Positions 46,240-54,069 of a DNA stretch of 64,000 nt are shown here, one piece after another. The notes beneath the pieces were generated by a model that was not told the DNA's origin, ran no database searches, and worked only from the letters and a program-made list of their open reading frames with translations. This DNA is from Acinetobacter tibetensis (GTDB lineage Bacteria; Pseudomonadota; Gammaproteobacteria; Pseudomonadales; Moraxellaceae): contig NZ_CP098732.1 of assembly GCF_023824315.1 (NCBI RefSeq), positions 310,001 through 374,000 of the forward strand, given 5' to 3'. Both the position numbers and the translations under genes were made by a program. The first letter of the stretch is position 1. Each line of letters opens with the position of its first letter.

Positions 46240-46656
46240 TTACTTAGAACACACAGCTTCCCCTGGGCTAAGATAGCTTACAGGCAGAATCTTTCCAGCT
46301 TCAGAAATACATATTTGCGTTGCAAAATTTTTATTTGATTCCAAATTCACATCATATGGTTTGTTTATTTTAAAAATATTTAACGGAATTAAGGCACAAT
46401 CATCCTCTAATATAGGAAATTTTCCTTTACTGTATGTCTTTTCATACACAGTTTTATAATCTTTACTATCTGTTATTTCTGCAACAAAAACTAGATATGA
46501 GTTTTCAACATCGGAATAGGTTTTTTCATTATTTGTGAAAATACATACATTATTATCTTTAATAGTGGATTCAAGATTTCTACTAATAGGTTGTGCACAA
46601 CTGTTTATAGTAAGTAAACTAAGTAAAGACATTAATAAAACAGGATTTTTTTTCAT
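46240..46656 (-). CDS. periplasmic lipoprotein, probable T6SS immunity protein
   Basis: 138 residues with a lipoprotein signal (LLMSLLSLLTINSC, Cys20). The mature part is a small beta-rich domain with cysteines (VCIFTN, DDCALIPLN, ICISEAG, EAVCSK). It lies 3 bp after the metallopeptidase effector gene and has the size and location of the putative periplasmic lipoprotein immunity proteins that protect against T6SS effectors delivered to the periplasm. Pairing with the effector is inferred from operon order. Last gene of PAAR-effector-immunity. Confidence 0.7.
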   Translation of the reverse strand: MKKNPVLLMSLLSLLTINSCAQPISRNLESTIKDNNVCIFTNNEKTYSDVENSYLVFVAEITDSKDYKTVYEKTYSKGKFPILEDDCALIPLNIFKINKPYDVNLESNKNFATQICISEAGKILPVSYLSPGEAVCSK

Positions 46657-46659
46657 GAT

Positions 46660-47328
46660 TTAAGCTTTAGGTAACAAAGATTTATCTTTAGGGTTTAACA
46701 AAAAATCTCTTAATATTTTTTCAACATACCCTAATAATTTTAGACTTTTTTGATGGTGCGCTCGTGATGGGCTAATTTTTTGTAAATATATTGCATCAAA
46801 CCAAAACTCAATGATACGACCTTGCTGCTCAAAATTAAAATCTTGAAATTTTTTATTAAGATCTCTGCCCATTAAGTCTGTATCGTAAGCTTTTAACTCA
46901 TTTTGACCTGAATCAACTGAATTTACTTCGGAAGTATATCCACCATTACAAAGTTGCTTTATGCCAAGCCAACCATTCGTTGCACCCATTTGATATTGCC
47001 AAACATGAGTCATTTCATGAATAAACCAATGTCTTACATTTGGTTTAGCAATACTAAAGTCTGTTATTTTTAAATAATCATCTTTAGGTAAATATATTTC
47101 TCCAGCAGGCGTCATCGCATTGCCAGTTCTTGTGTGTATCAATCCACCTAAATGTATCCAAACTTTAGAATAATCAATAGAGTCCTTGAATACCAATTGA
47201 GACATTGCTATCTCACCAGATGTAAGTTTACGTTTAGTCCCTATTTTGATAGCAACAGCAGCCTTTGCTTTCATATCTCCATCAATTTTTTTTAATTTTG
47301 CAGAAAATGTTGCAATAACATTAGTCAT
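46660..47328 (-). CDS. HExxH metallopeptidase, probable T6SS effector
   Basis: 222 residues. FIHEMTHVWQYQMG contains the zinc-protease motif HExxH (His-Glu-Met-Thr-His), as in the C-terminal toxin domain of VgrG2b-like effectors and in proteins often labelled Rhs-type. The third zinc ligand is probably an acidic residue or His downstream (YTSEVNSVDSGQNELKAYDTD). No signal peptide is present, as expected for a T6SS cargo. It overlaps the PAAR gene by eight bases, with AAGGAG before its ATG, so it is translated with the PAAR carrier. Confidence 0.75.
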   Translation of the reverse strand: MTNVIATFSAKLKKIDGDMKAKAAVAIKIGTKRKLTSGEIAMSQLVFKDSIDYSKVWIHLGGLIHTRTGNAMTPAGEIYLPKDDYLKITDFSIAKPNVRHWFIHEMTHVWQYQMGATNGWLGIKQLCNGGYTSEVNSVDSGQNELKAYDTDLMGRDLNKKFQDFNFEQQGRIIEFWFDAIYLQKISPSRAHHQKSLKLLGYVEKILRDFLLNPKDKSLLPKA

Positions 47329-47842
47329 GATTATGCTCCTTCGAAATAATTTTTAATTCAACTTCCTCATCTTCAGTTCCTTTTATAAGTTCAGTCAAAC
47401 CGTCTTTATCCGTAGTTCCATGAATAACTTCACCATTTTTATGAACTTCATAACAAATTTCAGCCAGTGGCTCACCTGTTAACTCATCTTGTAATAAAAA
47501 TCTTTGACCATACTGAAACTCAGGTTTAGATATAAAGTTATTAGTATTTTTTGATGATGTTTCGAATCTACCTGATCCATTACTCATAACAGCAAGATCA
47601 GAAATTTTTAAATATCTTGAACCACAAGTAGAAGTATCACCTGCAGCTACAATGCTTTTTCCACCAACAATCATAAAGCCTTGATTCGAAGCTATTGCAC
47701 ATGATTGAACTTTACACAGAGGACAATAATGCGTCATACCATCTAAATGGACAGCTTTACCTTCAACTAAAAAAGACGAATCACCTAAAATAATGATTCC
47801 ACCATGATCCGTTTTACAACCAACGGTAATTAATGCTTTCAT
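47321..47842 (-). CDS. PAAR-domain T6SS tip protein with C-terminal extension
   Basis: 173 residues. The PAAR domain is clear: VGCKTDHGGIIILGDSSF, then HYCPLC and a glycine-rich GFMIVGGKSIVAAGD repeat, including the Cys/His residues that bind zinc at the spike tip. From about residue 95, an extension with a beta domain (FLLQDELTGEPLAEICYEV, DKDGLTELIKG) resembles the transthyretin/DUF2345-like adaptors that hold effectors. It is first in the operon with the metallopeptidase and the lipoprotein. No other T6SS gene is nearby, so it is an orphan module using a secretion machine encoded elsewhere. Confidence 0.85.
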   Translation of the reverse strand: MKALITVGCKTDHGGIIILGDSSFLVEGKAVHLDGMTHYCPLCKVQSCAIASNQGFMIVGGKSIVAAGDTSTCGSRYLKISDLAVMSNGSGRFETSSKNTNNFISKPEFQYGQRFLLQDELTGEPLAEICYEVHKNGEVIHGTTDKDGLTELIKGTEDEEVELKIISKEHNHD

Positions 47843-47893
47843 TTATAATTTTATGTTTAATTAATAACAGCGCCATTAGACCTCTTTCATAAA

Positions 47894-48367
47894 TCATTTT
47901 TTACTCAGTTCCAAGTTGTAGATTCCAGCGATTAAATTGAATCTCAAACCAAGTCTCTTACCTCTATTTCGATAACGCTCAGTAAGGATTTTAAAGGTCT
48001 TCAAACTACCAAATACATGCTCAATCCCTATTCTTCTTTTATTGATTTCATGATTATAGATTTTTAGTTCAGGATCTAATTTACAGTGCCTTTTCGCTTT
48101 TAATGGCAACAGGCTATTGGGATACAACGTATAAATCCCTTGATAGCCTTTATCTGCAAGAATAAAAGCTCCTGAAGGAATCTTGCTTAAATTGCGTTTG
48201 AATAACTCAAAATCATGCACCGCACCGCGATCAGTACATAAGCTCAGAATTTGCTGAGTTTTATAATGAATTATGGCCTGTACTTTAAAGGTGTGTGTCT
48301 TTTTCTTGCCACTATAGCTTTTCTTCTGTTTTTTTAGGCCTTTGTATTGGAATTTCTGTGGCATCAA
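47894..48367 (-). CDS. IS5-family transposase, second frame
   Basis: 157 residues forming the catalytic C-terminal part of an IS5-family (DDE) transposase: ILADKGYQGIYTLYPN carries the second Asp and RIGIEHVFGSLKTFKI the Glu. The first catalytic Asp is in the other frame. The two frames overlap around an A7 run (minus strand CCTAAAAAAACAG, about 48332-48344), where a +1 frameshift or transcript slippage would join them. Confidence 0.85.
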   Translation of the reverse strand: MMPQKFQYKGLKKQKKSYSGKKKTHTFKVQAIIHYKTQQILSLCTDRGAVHDFELFKRNLSKIPSGAFILADKGYQGIYTLYPNSLLPLKAKRHCKLDPELKIYNHEINKRRIGIEHVFGSLKTFKILTERYRNRGKRLGLRFNLIAGIYNLELSKK

Positions 48368-48707
48368 CGATCACCACATTCCAGTCTATGCCTTCACCTT
48401 CTGGCAAACTCTTCTGCAAATTAAATAGATTGGACTTGATCAGGCAATCTTCAACATGACGTACAATTCTTGAGGTTGTTGGCTCTGAAACTCCGTAACT
48501 CGTCGCAACGTGAAATAAAGTTCGGTATTCACGCCAATAGCTTAGGCAGAGTAGAACCTGATCCTCCACGCTTAATTTGGGCCGTCTGCCTTTAGTTGCA
48601 ACATGCTTCTTTAATTGCTCAACCATTAAATAGAAGGTTGACCATGAGATGCTCGTATATCGCTTAAGCTGTGTTTCAGAAAGCTTCTTTGAATCGATGT
48701 ATTTCAT
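48312..48707 (-). CDS. IS5-family transposase, first frame
   Basis: 131 residues: an N-terminal helix-turn-helix region (TSISWSTFYLMVEQLKKH, then GVSEPTTSRIVRHVE) and the first catalytic Asp in VIVDATEIPIQRPKK, just before the slippery A7. The frame ends soon after, so a full transposase needs the frameshift into the second frame. Confidence 0.85.
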   Translation of the reverse strand: MKYIDSKKLSETQLKRYTSISWSTFYLMVEQLKKHVATKGRRPKLSVEDQVLLCLSYWREYRTLFHVATSYGVSEPTTSRIVRHVEDCLIKSNLFNLQKSLPEGEGIDWNVVIVDATEIPIQRPKKTEEKL

Positions 48708-48855
48708 CTACAGATTATGCACGATAGCTCTGAAATATAGGGTATAAATATCAATCAAAAATATGGTCGTTTTTTGATTTATGAAAGAGATCTATTAAAA
48801 CACAAGAATTAAACGATACAAAGTTTGAAAATTTCATTCTTTTTTCTTTTTCTCC

Positions 48856-48883
48856 ATTTAAAATAATGGCGGTTATAGGAAAT
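48856..48883 (-). other. dif-like site 4 (XerD-XerC order)
   Basis: ATTTAAAATAA (10/11 to the inverted XerD arm), gap TGGCGG, then TTATAGGAAAT (10/11 to the inverted XerC arm). Total 28 bp, the best-matching pair in this island. It lies 32 bp before the SMI1/KNR4-like gene. Confidence 0.8.
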
Positions 48884-48914
48884 TGAGTTTCTCTTAATTA
48901 GGTAAAAACATCAG

Positions 48915-49378
48915 ATGCCTTATCAAAATTTAAATGTTATGTATGATTTCGGATCAATCAGTTTAGAGGTTATAGAAAAATTTGAGCAAGCTTATGAAAT
49001 TAACTTACCTTTAAATTATAAAAAGCTGATTACATCTCATAATGGGGTGCAATTTATTGAGAATAGCTTTGAATATACTGATTCTAACAGTGAAGTAGGA
49101 GAGTCAGGCATAGCGTTCTGTTGTTTTGGAAGGAGATAGGAGGTGATCATATTGAAAACTATCAAGATCAAGATATATATGGCCATGATAGGATAGTCGT
49201 CTTTGGACTAAATGGTTGTAGTGATTATATCGGATTTGACTATAGGCCTGACGTTAATAATCCGAAAATAGTTCTTATGTACCATGATCAATATATTAAA
49301 GACCAACATGGAAACCCTAAGTTAAAATTAATAGAAGTATTTGATAATTATTATAATCTTTTGAGTTTACTAAGCTAG
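48915..49378 (+). pseudogene. SMI1/KNR4 (SUKH) immunity-like gene, frameshifted
   Basis: Two frames together give one SUKH domain. The first (48915-49139) reads VIEKFEQAYEINLPLNYKKL, then LITSHNGVQF and GIAFCCFG; the second (about 49124-49378) continues with GGDHIENYQDQDIYG, HDRIVVFGLNG and SDYIGFDYRP. Family members are 130-150 residues, the sum of both parts. A one-base shift near 49125-49135 separates them. SUKH proteins commonly neutralise toxins of contact-dependent or T6SS-type systems; no toxin gene lies beside it. Direct dif-like sites flank the unit. Confidence 0.75.
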
Positions 49379-49401
49379 CTTAAATTATTAACCTGAGCTT
49401 T

Positions 49402-49429
49402 ATTTAACATAATGGCGATTATTCAGAAT
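49402..49429 (-). other. dif-like site 5 (XerD-XerC order)
   Basis: ATTTAACATAA (11/11 to the inverted XerD arm), gap TGGCGA, then TTATTCAGAAT (8/11 to the inverted XerC arm). It has the same orientation as site 4, so the SUKH unit is bounded by direct repeats. Confidence 0.72.
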
Positions 49430-49455
49430 CTGAAAAACTTTCTTGTTATACATAC

Positions 49456-49489
49456 AGCATAGGTATCTAAAATCGCAGATACCTATGCT
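49456..49489 (-). terminator. hairpin after plsB
   Basis: A 13-bp perfect stem (AGCATAGGTATCT with AGATACCTATGCT) lies 9 bp beyond the plsB stop. The tail on the minus strand is not T-rich, so it may be a Rho-type or RNA-stabilising end. Confidence 0.6.
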
Positions 49490-49497
49490 TCTTAAAA

Positions 49498-52080
49498 TTA
49501 CTTCTTCTTACGCTTCAAACGACGTTTCGCTTGCTGTGCTGCAACAGCATCTAACACCTGTTTTAACTCTTCATCGCTAAAAGTGGTAATGTGTTGCAAC
49601 ATTTGTAAAGTCACATCATCTAGGACCAAATTGGCATTGGCAGCAATATTGCTAAAGTTGCTGTCAAACACAATCGAGCCTTCGGCATTGGTACTGATAT
49701 AGCCTTGTTGAGTCAGTACACGAATAAAACTTTGGAATAGGGCTTTATCAAAGAACTCTGGTGAATTGAACTCATACAATACGGATAAGCGCTGACCCAC
49801 CAAGTGGCTCAACTCTTCCACTTGACGCGTCGAGATGTTGCCAGAACCACGCTGCGTAATCAGCGCTAAGGTCATGTAATAGCGCTCTAGGCTTTGCATT
49901 ACAGGACCCGCGAGCACTAACAATTGATTATGTTCTTCAGTATTTGGTGCAGGAGAAATCAAGTGTCCATCGGCATCTTCAGTAATCAGTTTTGTACTGA
50001 GTAAAGCATCTGCGTAAGCGGAAATTTGCGCTTTTAAGCTTTCGTCATCCCATTTCAGGAACAACTCAGCTTTCAAGAATGGATACAGGGTACGAATCAC
50101 ATTGCATAAATCTTGACGCTTGATGATGCCGTTATGTTCCACCAATGCTGCAATTAAAGATGGCAAGACAAAGGCATGCACAATGTTGTTACGGAAGTAG
50201 GTGAGTAATACGGCTTGATTGTCTTCAATTGCGATAATGTCACCCAGAACGTGTTTCACGCGCTTAATCAGTTTGAGTTTTAAACCATAGGCAATAATTT
50301 CTTTGCCAGAAAGTGGTGTAACTTGCGTGCGTTCATCATAAGGCAATGCAGTCAGCAAATTGCGGTAAGCATCTAACTGTTTAATGCACAGTTCTTCATC
50401 CAGTGTATGTTTTGGTGTCGCCAATAAAATTAAAGACAACAAAGATACAGGGTTAATCACTACGGCACGGTTGATGTTTTCCAAAATGGTATGCGCAGCA
50501 CTACTCACAGCATCGGAGACTTCATTTGGAATTGGATCGTCATTTTTCTCAATGCGAATATTTTCAGCACCAAAGGCTTTAAGTTTGTCGTCAAGGAATA
50601 CAGGTTCACCAAAGTTCACATGTACTTTACCGAAGATACGTTCAATTTTGCGCAGGGTTTTGACAATCCCAAGGACTGATTCTGCTTCTTTCGGTTTGCC
50701 TTGCATTTCACCAACATAGGTTGAGCCTTCCATTAGGCGTTCATAGCCAATATAGGTGGGAACAAACACAATCGGTTTTGCACGTCCACGAAGATGGCTG
50801 TGCACCGTCATGGCGAGCATACCTGTTTTTGCGGGCAATAGACGGCCTGTGCGTGAACGTCCGCCTTCAATGAAATATTCCAAAGGCGTGTTACGCGACA
50901 GAATACTGTATAAATATTCTTTAAATACTGTGGTATATAAGCCATTGCCACGGAAAGTTCGGCGAATAAAGAACGCACCGCCACCACGTAATAATTGACC
51001 CACAAATGGCATATTCAGGTTATCACCCGCCGCAATGTACGGCACCATCAAGCCACGTTTATAAATCACATAAGACAGTAGCAGATAGTCGATATGACTA
51101 CGGTGGCATGGGGTATAAATAATTTCATATTCTTTCGCCAGTTCACGCACCGTGCTGAAGTTATGCACTTCAACGCCATCATAGAGCTGCGTCCATAAAC
51201 GCGTCAGCGCCATATCAGCAAAGCGTACCGCAGAAGATGAATAGTCCGAGACAATTTCATTTAAATAACTAATCGCACGACGCTCTGCTTCTAGCATACT
51301 GATTTTGCTGCGAATACTTTCCCGACGAATGGCATCTTGTACATCTTTTGCCTTAATCAGGCTGTGCATGACGTTACGACGGTCTGACAAATCAGGACCA
51401 AGCACCACTTCACGCTGCGCATCCATATAGTTATTTAAGCTGCTAATAATATACGTCGCAGGCGATAAATTTGGATGGGTGGTTTTGGCATACTGGATCA
51501 GGTCACGTAAGGATTGGGCTTCGTGGAATTCCAGATAAGATTCACGTCCATGCAAGCCAATATTCACCAGTTGTTTCACACGGCTTGGTGTTGCCCACGT
51601 ATCGGTAAATAACAGTTTAAACCAAGAGTCTTCTTTATCTGGTGAACGACCCCACAGTACCGTTACAGGCACCAGTTCAATATCTAAGTCTGGATGCTTT
51701 TCGAGTAAGTCGATGAAGCGTAATAGACGGGGTGGAAGCGTATTGGGTGGTGGGCTCAGTAAGTTCTGCTCATCATGATGTTGCAAGAATAAGATCGAGG
51801 CTTTTTCTTTATGTTCACCAATCAAGAGTGAGTCTAATGCGGCTGGTAATTGTAAACGACGGGTTTCGCCATCGACCACCAAGGCATTGCTACGCGAATA
51901 GTTTTGTAAGACGTAACACACCACTTTTTTGCTCGGTGTACTAGCAACATTTGGGTCTTCGCTGGTTGTTGGAGTTGTCGGGTTGCTGGGTACTTCACCC
52001 AAAATATGAGGGGTTACCACAAGGTCAAGCAGCTTGCTGGAAAGCTGGCGATACATTTGACCAAAGCCACGCTTGGACAT
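49498..52080 (-). CDS. plsB: glycerol-3-phosphate acyltransferase
   Basis: 860 residues, the length of PlsB. It makes lysophosphatidic acid, the first step of membrane phospholipid synthesis, at the inner membrane. Acyltransferase motifs are in order: HRSHIDYLLL (HX4D, block I), GAFFIRRTFRGN (block II), FIEGGRSRTGR (block III) and IVFVPTYIGYERLM (block IV). The ATG at 52080 is preceded by AGGAG at 5 bases; an upstream start at 52110 lacks one. The tail is basic (QAKRRLKRKKK). Confidence 0.95.
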   Translation of the reverse strand: MSKRGFGQMYRQLSSKLLDLVVTPHILGEVPSNPTTPTTSEDPNVASTPSKKVVCYVLQNYSRSNALVVDGETRRLQLPAALDSLLIGEHKEKASILFLQHHDEQNLLSPPPNTLPPRLLRFIDLLEKHPDLDIELVPVTVLWGRSPDKEDSWFKLLFTDTWATPSRVKQLVNIGLHGRESYLEFHEAQSLRDLIQYAKTTHPNLSPATYIISSLNNYMDAQREVVLGPDLSDRRNVMHSLIKAKDVQDAIRRESIRSKISMLEAERRAISYLNEIVSDYSSSAVRFADMALTRLWTQLYDGVEVHNFSTVRELAKEYEIIYTPCHRSHIDYLLLSYVIYKRGLMVPYIAAGDNLNMPFVGQLLRGGGAFFIRRTFRGNGLYTTVFKEYLYSILSRNTPLEYFIEGGRSRTGRLLPAKTGMLAMTVHSHLRGRAKPIVFVPTYIGYERLMEGSTYVGEMQGKPKEAESVLGIVKTLRKIERIFGKVHVNFGEPVFLDDKLKAFGAENIRIEKNDDPIPNEVSDAVSSAAHTILENINRAVVINPVSLLSLILLATPKHTLDEELCIKQLDAYRNLLTALPYDERTQVTPLSGKEIIAYGLKLKLIKRVKHVLGDIIAIEDNQAVLLTYFRNNIVHAFVLPSLIAALVEHNGIIKRQDLCNVIRTLYPFLKAELFLKWDDESLKAQISAYADALLSTKLITEDADGHLISPAPNTEEHNQLLVLAGPVMQSLERYYMTLALITQRGSGNISTRQVEELSHLVGQRLSVLYEFNSPEFFDKALFQSFIRVLTQQGYISTNAEGSIVFDSNFSNIAANANLVLDDVTLQMLQHITTFSDEELKQVLDAVAAQQAKRRLKRKKK

Positions 52081-52298
52081 AAATACTCCTAATACGGTAC
52101 GAAGCCCCAAAATGTGAAGGGGGAATTATTCTGCGTAATTGTAATCAAAAACTAGAGGTCATTTTCTGATAAATTCACTGCTTATGCCAAGATTCTAGCC
52201 TTAAACCACATATTTTTAGCAATTAAATTTGAAAATTACAGTGACAGTACAGTCAATTAATCTCTAGGGGAATGGTCAACATTTAGGTAATATAGTTT

Positions 52299-52314
52299 TA
52301 GAGCGAGCGCTCTA
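52299..52314. promoter_or_regulatory. palindrome between plsB and tesB
   Basis: TAGAGCG, AG, CGCTCTA: 7-bp perfect arms in the 290-bp divergent gap, 57 bp before the tesB start. Its size and symmetry fit a TetR-type repressor operator, but I cannot name the regulator. The rest of the gap shows no gene. Confidence 0.5.
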
Positions 52315-52370
52315 TGGTCTTTCTAATCAACACCAACATGGGTGTGTCTAAAATTTAAAACAGGTCTGCT

Positions 52371-53243
52371 ATGAATGCCTTAACTCAAGAATTGGTTGAA
52401 CTGCTTAGCCTTGAAAAAATCGAAGAGAATATTTTTCGCGGTCAAAGTCGTAATTTGGTAGGTAAGCGTGTTTTTGGTGGGCAAGTTTTGGGGCAGGCTT
52501 TACGTGCCGCTTCCTACACGGCAGATCGTCCCGCACATTCCTTACATGCTTATTTCCTCTTCGGGGGCGATGTGAATGCACCCATCATTTATGAAGTGGA
52601 TCGTTTAAGAGATGGGAAAAGTTTTGTCAGCCGTCAAGTGCGTGCCATCCAGCATGGACGTACCATTTTTACCGCGATGGTTTCTTTTGCAGAGCCAGAA
52701 GAAGGCTTGAATTATCAGATTCAGGAACCTGATTATCCAGCACCGCTGCAAGTGAAATCGGAAGCTGAATTGAAGACAATGTTGGTCGAGTTTGTACCTG
52801 AAAATGTACGTGCCAGCTTTATGCGTGATCGTCATGTCGAGATTCGCCCGATCGATCCAGCAAATCCGTATCAGCCACAACCTGCTGCACCTTCTTATGC
52901 GCACTACATTCGTACCCATGACCCAATTACGCCAGAAATTGATGAGGTTTCACTGCATCAAGCCATTGCCGCATTTTATTCAGACTTTACGTTAATGACC
53001 ACGGCATTACGCCCACATGGTTTGAGTTGGTTATCTCCAAGTTTGCAATGTGCCAGTATTGACCATGCCATGTATTTCCATAAACCTTTCCGTGTGGATG
53101 ACTGGATGTTGTATGACATGGATGCAACAGTAAGTGCGAATTCGCGTGGACTGAATTTTGGACGCATGTGGCAAAATGGCGAGTTGGTCTGTAGTACCAC
53201 CCAAGAAGGCTTGATTCGGCTCAGAGAAATTGAAACGCAGTAA
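52371..53243 (+). CDS. tesB: acyl-CoA thioesterase II
   Basis: 290 residues with the double hot-dog layout of TesB. FRGQSRNLVGKRVFGGQVLGQAL lies at the N-terminus, SLHAYFLFGGD in the first fold, and SLQCASIDHAMYFHKPFRVDDWMLYDMD in the second, which includes the catalytic Asp region. TesB hydrolyses medium- and long-chain acyl-CoA. It is divergent from plsB, so acyl-CoA use and removal are side by side. Confidence 0.93.
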   Translation: MNALTQELVELLSLEKIEENIFRGQSRNLVGKRVFGGQVLGQALRAASYTADRPAHSLHAYFLFGGDVNAPIIYEVDRLRDGKSFVSRQVRAIQHGRTIFTAMVSFAEPEEGLNYQIQEPDYPAPLQVKSEAELKTMLVEFVPENVRASFMRDRHVEIRPIDPANPYQPQPAAPSYAHYIRTHDPITPEIDEVSLHQAIAAFYSDFTLMTTALRPHGLSWLSPSLQCASIDHAMYFHKPFRVDDWMLYDMDATVSANSRGLNFGRMWQNGELVCSTTQEGLIRLREIETQ

Positions 53244-53279
53244 GAAAAAATAATTAAAATAGTGATAGGTGAGTTTGCT

Positions 53280-53945
53280 GTGCTCAAAAATTCAATGGTA
53301 AGACTATTGCGAACTCACCTTACGGCGTCGATGATGACCGTCAGTATATGTTTCTCTATTTCGAGTTGTTCAAATGATGCATCGACTTCACAAGAATACC
53401 AAAATGCCTGTTATGGTGAACCCTTACTTACAATAGAGCAGCGCAATCAGGCATTAGAAGATGGCTATACGATTAATCAACAATATAAATGTATTGATCT
53501 AAACTCTTATCGTGCCATGCAAGAAGCTCAAGCTCAAAGAGAGGCGGCAAGGTCGCCAGAAGCTTTAGCACAAAAAAAAGCTGAAGATGAAGCTCACGAT
53601 GCTAGAAATGCCCAACAACGTCAAATAAGACAAGCAGAGAAAGACGCTAAACGTGCTTTGCGCTATGAATTGCGTCTGGTGGAAATTAATACCGCATCAA
53701 CTGCTGAGTTAGCAAAAGTGTGTAGTATCCGTGAGGAAACAGCCGAAAAAATTGTGAAAGAACGTATAAATGGTGGGCAATTTAAGGATTGGGTTGATGT
53801 TATGCATAGAGTAATTGCACTTAGTTCAGCACAAAATGTTTTATATGCTTCTACCTGTGGCTTAGTTGTCAATGGTGCTAGCTTTGATGGCGTACCAGCA
53901 AATGAAGAAAAAGCTCAAATGATCTTCCAACAATATCTTCGTTGA
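53280..53945 (+). CDS. lipoprotein with helix-hairpin-helix (ComEA-like) domain
   Basis: 221 residues. A lipoprotein-type signal ends SISSC. A charged Ala/Gln/Arg-rich coiled segment (MQEAQAQREAARSPEALAQ) is followed by VEINTASTAELAKV, CSIREETAEKIVKERINGG and QFKDWVDVMHRV, a helix-hairpin-helix domain as in ComEA, which binds DNA during uptake. The GTG at 53280 has AGGTGA 8 bases upstream; ATG 53295 is also possible. A role in DNA binding at the cell surface is inferred from the domain only. Confidence 0.7.
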   Translation: MLKNSMVRLLRTHLTASMMTVSICFSISSCSNDASTSQEYQNACYGEPLLTIEQRNQALEDGYTINQQYKCIDLNSYRAMQEAQAQREAARSPEALAQKKAEDEAHDARNAQQRQIRQAEKDAKRALRYELRLVEINTASTAELAKVCSIREETAEKIVKERINGGQFKDWVDVMHRVIALSSAQNVLYASTCGLVVNGASFDGVPANEEKAQMIFQQYLR

Positions 53946-54069
53946 AAATGCGATGGGTAAGTGAATCATTTATTGGCTTTTTTATCATAAGGTTGTGACA
54001 AAAAATTGCTCGATTCTTCAACATCAGCATGACATAGTAGTGTTAAGTTAAAATGCTTTATCAATCATA

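Larger units (their letters stand above)
47879..48792 (-). mobile_element. IS5-family insertion sequence, 914 bp
   Basis: The ends are imperfect inverted repeats: GACCTCTTTCATAAATCA at 47879 and, read from the right end, GATCTCTTTCATAAATCA (one mismatch). A TA dinucleotide flanks both ends (47877-47878 and 48793-48794), matching a two-base target duplication as in the IS427-like group. Inside are two overlapping transposase frames. It lies beside a degenerate dif-like site, 37 bp upstream of the PAAR start codon. Confidence 0.85.

Noticed and set aside
47860..47880. A full sixth dif-like site at the left end of the IS
   Set aside because: After removing the IS, the arms match only about 6/11 each and the gap is off by two, so I call it degenerate only.
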